Of a DNA stretch of 64,000 nucleotides, positions 55,593 through 64,000 are shown piece by piece. A model generated the notes under the pieces. It was not told where the DNA came from and ran no database searches. It saw nothing but the letters and a program-made list of their open reading frames with translations. The translations under genes and the position numbers were made by a program. Each line of letters begins with the position of its first letter. The first letter of the stretch is position 1. The DNA is from Bryoerythrophyllum caledonicum (Eukaryota > Streptophyta > Bryopsida > Pottiales > Pottiaceae): NCBI GenBank assembly GCA_963971425.1, contig OZ020521.1:26552012-26616011 (forward strand), given 5' to 3'.

Positions 55593-57959
55593 CTACTGGC
55601 CCACCAAAATATCGTAGTTGGTGGCGCCAGTAACAGCGCACTGAAGGGAGACATGGGAGAACAATGGACCAGATCCCATGCCAAACATCAACTGCAACGG
55701 ATGTCGGGTGTAGCCCATGGCCTTCTCCGTGCCCCCAACCGATGTAACAATCGTGAATGGACAAGGCTCGAGGTCCAAAGCACCTAGACCCAAATCCTGG
55801 GCTAGCTGCTTGCCAATCATCACTGGCTGAGCCGCGGAGTCCAACATAACACGTAGGGGGGTAGCTCGAATGGAGTTGCCATCCGTACGGCCTACCACCA
55901 TGACTCCATCGTCATTCACCAAACGTACCACCCCTGGACGCACACTACGTCGCTCCCGTGCCGACCGGGCTGCAACGTCAGACAAATAAGCCACTCCAGA
56001 GATCAAGGCCCGATCCCCGGATGACTGCTCGATAGCTGTGGAAGTGGCATTGGCCTCAAACGCGGAAATAGCCTCCGCCGCCAACTTGGCCCGCATTGCC
56101 ACCAAATCCTCCTCAGTGGGTGGAGCGGTCACTGCCTGTGACACCTCCAACGACGGAATAGGCACCTTGCCTTCCAACATACTACCCGCCAAATGGAATA
56201 TACCGGATGGTTGAAAATCCGGTGTAAGAAAGTCCACACCAGCAAATACCGGCAATTGCAACACCTTATACGCCAAGGTGTGTGCAGCATCTCCAGGACT
56301 GGAAGAAACCGGTGGGACCGGAATCGAAGTGGGAGCGGCAATAGAAGTAGCCGCATCCGCGATGCTGAACGACAGAGGTAGCCGGGACTGACCAATGTGG
56401 TCCGGCAAACCCGCATGGCGTGAACGACCGCTACTACCCGGCACAGTGGAAGAGGGTGCCACCGCCTGTGTAATGGTCTGAGCACGAGTGGCAACCGCTG
56501 CCACCACCTCTCCCGAAGCACCATACAAGTAGCGATCTAAGGCTGAAGATGAGCCCTGACCCGTCACCACAGGCCGTGTGTCTACCACTTGCCCCAAAGA
56601 AACCATCGCGCTCATCTGCTTCTTCAACTCCGCCAATTCGGATTGAAGTGACTTCACGGCATCCGATCCAACAGCCGAAGATCCTGGCCGCTTCTCTGGG
56701 TGAAGAGAAAAGCACTTCTCATCACTGTGGCCAGGCTTGCCACAGTGAAAGCATGTCACAGGCTTCTTCCCCTTGCTCCCGGTCTTCTCCGTAAGCTTGG
56801 CCGCCTCGGTCTTGGGCTTGGCCTTCCTCGCCACTGCCTCCTTCTTCTTCGGACAATTGGGGTCGCCCTTGGTGTGACCGGCCTCTCCACAAGCCCAACA
56901 ATGCACAACCTTTTCAGGTTGTGCTTCTGCCAAGCTACCAGTCGCCGTAGCAAGCTTCTTGGGCTTCGGAGCATCCATGAGCGACGTGACCAAGTCTGTG
57001 GCCTCGCTCACACCCAACGCCCGATCAAGCGCTTCCACCTCGGCGAACGCCTGAGCCAAGGTCGCGTTGCCGTGGTACCGGAAGAGCAAATGCGGACTGA
57101 TCAACTCTACCATCCGCTTGTCGAGCTTGGAGATAAAAATCTTCACAAGTTGGCGCTCCGTAAAGACATCACCAGCCTCCGCCGCCAACCGTGCCAACCG
57201 TGTGTACATGGTGCGTGGCGTATCTTCCTTCTCACGACGGAAGTCCTGGATGCGGTGCATCTGATCGCGCCGAAACCCCCCGTACTCCACCTCCAGATGC
57301 GCCATGAACTGCGCCAAAGGATCGAAGGCTGGCGGGTTGCCAACCGCCACCAATGCTGCACGTGTGGCTACGGCCAAACGAGACATGGCCCTCATGCCAG
57401 CTCGTTCGCCCACAATGGCAACACCCTTGCCCTTGGAGTCCTCACCGAGGAAACTCTCCTCCTCCATGGGCTCCTCGGTGGAAGTCGAGAGTTGGGCAAC
57501 CGCACTCTCCTTGAGTGCAGTGACCAACTCCACACGCTGGCGCCAATACTCCTCAACCGGGCGCAACTCTGCCTCGTGCTGCGTGGTCCACCTCCCATAT
57601 GTCTGAAGTGCCTCCAGCTCCAAATGCTGGGGCAAAAGCTCGAACGCGTACCAATCGTTGAACGACGGCGTCCGCTGGCGCTTCTCCTTCATCCAAGTTT
57701 GGAATCGGAGACGCCAATCGGGTAGGGAGATGCCCCCAGCCCGTCCCGAGAACCTGTCTCGCACGACACGACGGTGATCGTCCTCCATGTCGTCAAACGT
57801 GCCCACACTCCAGACCCGAAGCCTACGGTCGGTATCCAACGCCGAAACAGGCTCAAAAGCCTCGTCGGTATCCGACCCTGGCCCAAAGTCTGTGGTGGAA
57901 GCACTCTCCGAGTGATTTGGTGAGGGAGAGCAGTAATACCGACTCCGGGTACTCACCAT
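55593..57959 (-). CDS. Gag-protease polyprotein (788 aa)
   Basis: ATG at 57957-57959. A retro-gag capsid segment ('RMVELISPHLLFRYHGNATL') is followed by two CCHC zinc knuckles, 'CWACGEAGHTKGDPNC' and 'CFHCGKPGHSDEKC', which bind the genomic RNA. Further on lies an aspartic protease-like domain, 'RVMLDSAAQPVMIGKQLAQD' to 'NYDILVGQ'. The active-site triplet is DSA rather than D(S/T)G. The ORF ends in TAG (55593-55595), after which the same frame continues as 'ALYPLGFG' into the methyltransferase part. In relatives this usually reads through with no stop, so the UAG is either a mutation (for example from CAG) or a suppressible stop that sets the Gag to Pol ratio. Confidence 0.9.
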   Translation of the reverse strand: MVSTRSRYYCSPSPNHSESASTTDFGPGSDTDEAFEPVSALDTDRRLRVWSVGTFDDMEDDHRRVVRDRFSGRAGGISLPDWRLRFQTWMKEKRQRTPSFNDWYAFELLPQHLELEALQTYGRWTTQHEAELRPVEEYWRQRVELVTALKESAVAQLSTSTEEPMEEESFLGEDSKGKGVAIVGERAGMRAMSRLAVATRAALVAVGNPPAFDPLAQFMAHLEVEYGGFRRDQMHRIQDFRREKEDTPRTMYTRLARLAAEAGDVFTERQLVKIFISKLDKRMVELISPHLLFRYHGNATLAQAFAEVEALDRALGVSEATDLVTSLMDAPKPKKLATATGSLAEAQPEKVVHCWACGEAGHTKGDPNCPKKKEAVARKAKPKTEAAKLTEKTGSKGKKPVTCFHCGKPGHSDEKCFSLHPEKRPGSSAVGSDAVKSLQSELAELKKQMSAMVSLGQVVDTRPVVTGQGSSSALDRYLYGASGEVVAAVATRAQTITQAVAPSSTVPGSSGRSRHAGLPDHIGQSRLPLSFSIADAATSIAAPTSIPVPPVSSSPGDAAHTLAYKVLQLPVFAGVDFLTPDFQPSGIFHLAGSMLEGKVPIPSLEVSQAVTAPPTEEDLVAMRAKLAAEAISAFEANATSTAIEQSSGDRALISGVAYLSDVAARSARERRSVRPGVVRLVNDDGVMVVGRTDGNSIRATPLRVMLDSAAQPVMIGKQLAQDLGLGALDLEPCPFTIVTSVGGTEKAMGYTRHPLQLMFGMGSGPLFSHVSLQCAVTGATNYDILVGQ

Positions 57960-59184
57960 AAACAAAAACCACCTTGGGATCTATCTACGGGTACTATCTA
58001 AAGGGTAAGGGTACGAACGGGCAACCTGCACCTGCAAAATCACCAAGCTGTGTGGATCACCGGTCATCACCTCCGGCTACCACAGGTCCAACCACATCCC
58101 CCCACATAGAAAGGTCTTGCCAGCCATAAATCCGACTTCACCTCTACGGTACCCTATCACAAACTGGAACAACAAGAAATGGGGCCACCGGAAAACACCG
58201 GCAACAAGCCCGCAACACGGGGGAGGTACCGCACAAGAATCCAGAAATCAAAACCAGATCCTCTCCCCCAACAATATAAAAGCAGAAAAATGAAAGAGAC
58301 AGCGCCACTAGCACACGCCTGCAGTGGATGCCTCAAAGTCGCAAAACCTGCAAATCAAAGAGAAACACCGCAAGGTGTGCCCTCAATGTCTAAAAACTAA
58401 CGAGGTAATTGAATCCTATGGTCACGGTGTTCAAAAACACTAGTCCCCCAACGAAATTCAAACCATGGGTGACAAACGTGCCAAAACGTCAATCCAATAC
58501 TATAATTGGATAAATGACGAGATTCCTTAACTATAAAAGCAAGTTTCACTCAAAACTAGAGTAAAAATGCACTAGCTAATTACCTCCGAAGTTAGACACT
58601 AAACACTTTTTTTTTTTTTTTTATAGGTCACATAAACATGTGATTGTTTTGAAGACACCTAAAAAATGTCGGTTTTTGAAAGTGCTAAAAACCTAAATTT
58701 TACTGCTCTATAGGGCTTATAATTCCTTTGCGAACTCAAATCCGCAATCGGAATCCAGAAATAATCAAAATTGCAAAAGTTAAAATTTTGATGTTTTGGT
58801 CCAGGGATGTGCTGAAATTTCAGCCCAAAAGTGACGGTTTTAGGAACTTCGGCACGGTTTAGGGTCCCTAACGGAAATACGTACCCCAACGGATTTGCGA
58901 CCCAGCGGATGAAAACTGCCGCAGTGGATGAAAAACCACCATGGATGAAAAATCGCGCGGCGGATGAAAAATTTGCACAGCAGGTCCAGAAGCTGATCCA
59001 CCTTGCTCCAATCTTCTACCGCTCACAACTTCTTCAAAAATTGTCCGAATCGCACGCCGTTTATCGCATTAGCTTCCTCTAAACGCGCTCTACAACATCA
59101 TGCTAAGTACCCACAAGTTTTCTCACAATTTCTAGCTCCATAAAACGAGATCTAATTGTAGAAAATGGAGGGTCTTTGTCAAGT
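57960..59184 (-). other. Retrotransposon 5' leader, about 1.2 kb
   Basis: Non-coding between the 5' LTR and the gag ATG. No TGGTATCAGAGC-type initiator-tRNA(Met) primer-binding site is evident next to the LTR (the minus strand after the LTR reads CTTGACAAAG). There is an 18-base T-run near 58605. Confidence 0.5.
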
Positions 59185-59542
59185 GAATCACATGTGTTTT
59201 CCACAAGAAGTCAAGCGACACGCACTCCACAATGGGAGAATCAACGAGTGCAACTAAAGTAGAGAATGCGGAGCTTTCATTAATGATAAACCATCACTTA
59301 CAAGCAAAGAACTCACTAATCACTCTCTAACCTTACTCACAAAGCTTGACTTGACAAAGACGTCAAGTCAAGGACGTGTGCGGCGCTATACGCACACGCA
59401 TACAATCCTAAGTGGATGAAAATCATCCACGGATGAAAACGGTGTGCCGCCGTTCGTCCCTAAACACACGTAGATTAGTAACAAACTAATCTACGCTAAA
59501 ATCTACGATACGGAGAGACCCTCGACGCCACGTCCTGTGACA
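59185..59542 (-). repeat. 5' LTR (core only)
   Basis: 358-bp direct repeat of 50001-50358. It begins TGTCACAGGAC on minus, flush with the target duplication, and ends ...GATTCA. The 106-bp segment present beside the left core is absent here. Confidence 0.88.
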
Positions 59543-59749
59543 ATGGCGCTGTTGGGAAGGGAATTGTCATTGAAGCAATACCCACTAGGCATTGGCTTGG
59601 TGTTGACATCAATCTCACCATGGTCGCGATGTCTCTGCTTAGACCTATTGAGATACTTCATGAGGCGTGCAATCTTATTATTCGGCCGTTGCAACAGGGC
59701 GTATCTCTCTTGGCAGATTCGATAGGTAGAACGGCTCTCTGGGAGGCAT

Positions 59750-62700
59750 CGCAAGTAGTGTTGTCATCAAAGGATCCTTTGATGGGCCCGGACGTAGGCA
59801 ATACATCCGGTTCCACTTGCGCCCCTTCTTTTGTCCCTCAGGCAGAATGGGTGGGAATGGTGGTTCGTCGCTATGGCTATGATGGGAATCTTATTGCCTT
59901 TGGTCGTGTCAATTGCTCTCTACCCGATGAGCCATTCCAGGTCAGTACTTTGGGGGAGGGGAACATTGGCGTTACTGTATTTGACATTTTCATCGGGGAT
60001 CAAGATGACATTATGAGTCATCAAAGGTGGCCCATCCCCGAATGTAAACTCGAGGGCGGCCATGGCCTTAGCGAGACGGTTGCTTATTTCATTCGAATTC
60101 CTGAAGCATCGGACCCAAATGCGCATCTTGGTGGTCGTCCAAAAGCACCGTATCGGTTTGTTCATCGCAAGAAGAGAACTGAGGAGAAGCTCAGTGCGTA
60201 CTCAAAGAAGACTTGTCAGGATGTGGTTCAAGCGGTCAGTTCGCTATTATGCTGCCCTGACGAGTGTGTTCGATTATTCCGGCCCCAAAGTACCTTGTTT
60301 CTCCGACAACGGTACTATCTAAAGGACTTTGACGACTGGAGGGAATATGGAATCGCTGTGGGCGGGCAACTTCGTCACATGGGCAATAATCGGAAATGGA
60401 CCTACGTTACTTTGCTCGGTCAAGATGTCTACGCAACAGCATGGTATAAAATTGATGGTATACCAAAGTCGACATTCCACAGCTATATCGACCAATACAA
60501 AAAGGGTATCTTGTCATCAACGCAAGGGAACAGAGGCGTCAAACGTCCCCGCCTTGGAACCGTGCAAGCAATGGATACAATTTCGGCAATCATCAATGAG
60601 AATGTCGATCACATGCCTCACTAGATGCGGACGACTGTACCAGGGCGGATGGACACACTGAAGTTCTTACCGTCTGGTCATAGCTGGAAGAGGATTCAGG
60701 CTAACGCCACAGAGGTAATCATGTCCAAAACCACCTCCAAGCTCCAATTATCATTTTTGGTCAACCACTCCCATTGCGTGGCGATATCAGTTTTTATGTG
60801 ATTGAAGGATCTTTGATGCCAGTAGTAGCCTCAATGTTGATGTTGCTAATACTCCTTGTTTTGCTCTGTTTGCAAACAAACTTGGAGTACAGGTTGCCCA
60901 AGGTTTCTTAGTCTGCTGATAGTAGAATCAAGAAAGAACTCTTCAACAATGTTGTTGTAAAACCCGTGGGCAGTTCATTTGCAAAGTGCACCCTCTGTGA
61001 CACTCTTCAACAATTCATTAGCAAATCCGTGAAGGGCTCCGCCGAGTATGTGTCATTCATTGAACAACGACATGCACACTTGAACCACCAAGCTTTGTGT
61101 AGGCGTGTGTACCATACTTGGAGAGAGGAGTCTAAATGCAAGAAAGACGAAATCGTTTGCATTATCCACGATAAAATGGATACTGCCAAGATTGCCATCC
61201 CTCGTATGCGAGTTACCACGAAACAGAATTCAGGTCTTGGTCAGCTCCCGGTGAATGTCACCGGCATGGTCACGCACGGACATGGAGACGGTGCCTATGC
61301 TCACTATTCTACTGACTTGTGGCCGGCAGACTCAAATTATACCATCTCGTCCATTGCGAGATTACTTCGACATCTCGAGGAACCACCTATTCGCGTCACA
61401 GGTTGACTTTTTCCTTACGAGCCAGCAAACTCATTCTTTGCAGCATTGCTTAAAGGGAAGTCTAGATGTATGGACGTTTTACCTACGGTGGTACCGAACT
61501 ACTCAATTGCAACCGTCCCACTACCAAACAATCTATATTTGCAGCTACACAACTCTGCAAAAGATAATAAGAACCAATTTCTCATGGCGTTCTTATCTTT
61601 GTTGACTTACCAAAGGGTGTTCAAGGAAATCCAAGTTGGTTTCCTATTAGTCGGGCATACACATGAGGATATTGATGCTTACTTCAGCCACTTGTCCAAG
61701 GCCTTGAAGAATAAGAATTCATTTGTCGTCGCTGACTTGATGAAGTTTCATGGAATCGCAGGAGATGAGTGTCATGCCCGAGTTTGTTCAGGAGGTTGCA
61801 GATTTCAAATCTTTTCTCTGGCTATATATGTGATGGTGCACAAAGACTTGTTGGTTTAGGAGAGATGCACCTCTTCAAATTCTACATCGATGAAGACGGT
61901 TGGCCGGTCATGCGAACTTACAAGATGTCTGCAATTGATCAGCATTGGCTACCTCGGAACAAGCCATGTTTACGTCTTTGGAAGGAAGATAACAACAGCA
62001 ATCCCATCATACCTTCCGGCTTCCCAAACCCAGTTCCGTTCAAGCAATTGTGGGGAGACGAGGTTCCTTCTTCAACGAGCAATCAAGTGAAGGCAAGAGA
62101 GAAAGCTGCCAAAACACTTGATAAGAGGTCGTTCATTAAGTCTGGAATACGAGGTTATATACAATACTGGGAACAAGGGATGCGTTCATGTGAGGGCTTT
62201 CGAAGGGATTTTCCACCTTATGTTGATTACTGGAATGCAATACTTGCAGAACTAGAACAACCTCTTCCGCCCACTCCTTCGGCCCTGGTAGAAGGCTTCT
62301 AGCCAATCCATGACTGGAGTGCGACAAGTCGAACTCCCTTATATCTCACTGCTGGAAGAGATGTCACACTTGAAGACGTCGAACCTGAAATTTACTGTGG
62401 TCCACGCTCGGAAAAGCCAGAGGAGTCGTTGAATCCATGGCGAGATGTCGTACCGGGATCATGGGTCCTACTCCGTCCCTCAGACCCTGAAATATATCTT
62501 GTCTGGTTAGGGAGAGCGCATTCAGTAGTCAATAGAGAAGTTGGACATGAGGAGTACGGAAAGTTCATTCTCCAATTCTGGGAGCCAAGAAATGTGTTCA
62601 AGGACCACAAGAAGAAGTATGAGGATTGTTGGACATCGACATGGGTCCCCAAAAATGGACGTCCAGTTAGCGTTCATGTTGATGCCGTCTTGTTTGCCTC

Positions 62701-63545
62701 TTGGTAAAAGAAATTGGATCCGAAGACACGGACAATTCCACAGAGGGACAGAATTGCAGCAATGATTAACCTTGCAGCCGCAAACAACGCGGACCCATGA
62801 CCACATAGTTGTTTATAATTCAATTGAAGGATCCTTCGATGCAGTTGCAAACAAGGTAGGCCCTCTACCCTGTAGGAGTTTTCTAATTCGTTCGGAGGAT
62901 CGTTTGATTATTGTAGATCTACTTGGCTAGGGCATATGTACGAATCTCACATGTCTTCTAATTTTTGTGCACATGCATAAACATTTTTGGCTTTCTCATT
63001 TATTGCCTACAATGTATCAGCCTTTCTTAGATACTTCTCTCCCTACTGCAACTGCGTGCATCCTACATTTGATTCTTACGTATGATGCATGAATCAACAT
63101 TCGACTCCTCACATTCACGTCTACCATGTATTTTGTCGCTTCGCCGATTAATATCACCTAACGTTTTGTATGTTATCGTTTCGTTGCATCGGAGGATCCT
63201 GCGACCCTTATTTATCAGTCTTGTTGCCAATAATGAAGCCATACTACTGTTGTGCAATATTTCTATAATAGTGTATGTCCATGTTTTTAACTTGCATGAC
63301 ATATTGTACTTCATTAATTGCACAGAGCCAATTAACATATGTGGGATTGAAATTGTATTCTGTCTACGTAAATTGAGTCCCATCGGTGGATCCTCCTATT
63401 GGTTGACTTAGTTCGCATGCTACATCATGACTCCTTTCAATTCTTGTAATTTTACTATAATTTATTTTCTGCCTGTCAAAAGTTTTATTCACCATCTAAT
63501 TTGATCCTGTCAAAGAATCCAGCGAAGGATCCCTCGAAGCATTTC
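59750..63545. repeat. Dispersed palindrome family, right group
   Basis: Variants near 59769 (ATCAAAGGATCCTTTGAT, a perfect 18-bp palindrome within the open frame), 60806 (in an intron), 62830, 62900, 63193, 63388 and 63525. None lies in the intervening retrotransposon. Confidence 0.8.
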
Positions 63546-64000
63546 CACGCTTTGTACCATGATATTCCTTGACTAAATCTGGACTTCGACCAATCTAGAC
63601 TTTTAAAAGTCCAGATTTAGTTAAATATGGCATTGGTAAAATGGTTGTCCAAGGAGCAAAGTATCAAAAATTACTCATACACATTCTAAGTTTTTGTGCA
63701 CTAGATTTTGTTATGAAATGAGAATCCAAATTGTCAAAAAGATGGTTCAACGGAGCACATCCAAAAATTTGGCGCCGGGCTATTTGGAGGGTTGGCTAGG
63801 ATTTTGTAGCCACCTTGCGCACCACGACCATGGCAAGAGACATCGCTTTGTGTCTCGAAACCACATGTTTTCCAAAAACCTCACCTTGTGGCACCAATCG
63901 AGAAGATCAGATCAAGATTTTGGAATAGGGAATCTAACCTAGAACTATCCTCATAACCGTTCTTGTCTACGGTGGGTGTAAAGATTGCTTTTGTGTATCT
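62708..64000. other. 3' flank of copy B; no gene seen
   Basis: It contains five palindrome variants up to about 63540, then AT-rich sequence. A short fold-back 'AAATCTGGACTT...AAGTCCAGATTT' lies at 63575-63621. The ORFs near 63063-63411 and 63694-63942 have no recognisable motif. Confidence 0.45.

Larger units (their letters stand above)
49895..59542 (-). mobile_element. Ty3/gypsy LTR retrotransposon with DNA methyltransferase and PHD finger
   Basis: It is 9,648 bases, flanked by the direct duplication ATGG (49891-49894 and 59543-59546), with ends TGTC...GACA. Gene order on minus is gag-protease, C5-methyltransferase, reverse transcriptase, RNase H, integrase, PHD, all in one frame except for one frameshift in integrase. 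Integrase after RNase H makes it Ty3/gypsy-type. Five in-frame UAGs and the frameshift mean this copy is non-autonomous unless UAG is suppressed. The two 358-bp LTR cores differ at roughly fifteen positions by eye, so insertion is old but not ancient. Confidence 0.93.
49764..62707 (+). pseudogene. DUF7869-type transposon-like gene, copy B, split by a retrotransposon
   Basis: The coding part is 49764-49894 and, after the insert, 59547-62707. Removing the insert and one ATGG duplicate restores the frame (…CYSNHG / AVGKGIVIEA…). Motifs in order: 'PYRFVHRKKRTEEKLSAY', a 'CTLCDTL...HAHLNHQ' zinc-binding-like cluster (about 60990-61090), 'CIIHDKMDTAKIAIP', 'VNVTGMVTHGHGDGAYAH', 'LYLQLHNSAKDNKNQF', 'VGFLLVGHTHEDIDAYF', then a C-terminus ending TGG TAA at 62707. 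Breaks: the retrotransposon; TAG at 60622-60624 and 62300-62302; frameshifts near 61400 and 61810. The QLDN motif reads QLHN. A palindrome-bearing intron follows the donor at 60717. Function of this family is not established; a transposase role is inferred. Confidence 0.65.

Noticed and set aside
56700..57725. 341-codon plus-strand ORF opposite gag
   Set aside because: It is antisense to the gag-protease ORF, whose zinc knuckles and capsid segment are clearly coding. The antisense frame stays open through codon bias.
51418..62302. UAG reassigned to a sense codon in this organism
   Set aside because: The GH123-like host gene ends at a TAG in the expected place, and other breaks (frameshifts, TGA, TAA) accompany the UAGs. 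CAG-to-TAG decay explains the pattern more simply.

Overview
The window is nuclear DNA of a streptophyte plant. Two intron-rich plant-type genes sit at the left, one of them with a U12-type AT-AC intron. The rest is transposon-derived DNA with telomere-like CCCTAAA remnants. The mix (DUF7869-type genes, a Tc1 element, a Ty3/gypsy element carrying a cytosine methyltransferase) suggests a non-seed lineage such as a bryophyte, lycophyte or charophyte, but I cannot name the species.

Layout. 1-368: 5' exon of a putative 2-oxoglutarate/Fe(II) oxygenase-like gene running off the left edge (-). 1080-10253: a complete 19-exon homologue of the LisH/HEAT protein RELCH (-); my splice model gives 3,654 coding bases, an exact multiple of three. 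Its first intron holds a GH5 mannanase gene scrap. 10254-11372: shared divergent promoter/leader. 11373-16414: a GH123/DUF4091-like glycosidase gene (+). 17.4-23.3 kb: minisatellites, an SRA-domain pseudogene and an unrecognised 305-codon ORF. 24.3-26.3 kb: decayed DUF7869-type gene (copy A, -) followed by a cluster of six 19-bp palindromes. 29871-32648: a Tc1-type DNA transposon with an intact DD34E transposase and TIRs of about 580 bp. 37.4-44.6 kb (-): decayed genes with two FCP1-like HAD domains and a ParB-like motif. 45.4-48.5 kb: AT-rich and telomere-like satellite arrays. 49764-62707 (+): a second DUF7869-type gene (copy B), split by a 9.6-kb Ty3/gypsy retrotransposon (49895-59542, coding on -) with a 4-bp target duplication.

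Two systems stand out. (1) The retrotransposon encodes gag-protease, a complete C5-cytosine-DNA-methyltransferase domain, RT-RNase H and an integrase ending in a PHD finger: a methylation 'writer' and a chromatin 'reader' in one element. All five of its in-frame stops are UAG. (2) A 20-bp palindrome, GATCGAAGGATCCTTCGATC and close variants, recurs nearly thirty times from 38.0 to 63.5 kb, mostly in introns and leaders of the DUF7869/ParB-like/FCP1-like genes and never in the inserted retrotransposon. Copy A has its own different palindrome family. This suggests a large mobile or co-inherited unit with element-specific palindromes.

Exon boundaries were placed by eye from splice signals and reading frame. 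Family assignments rest on remembered motifs, not on database searches.
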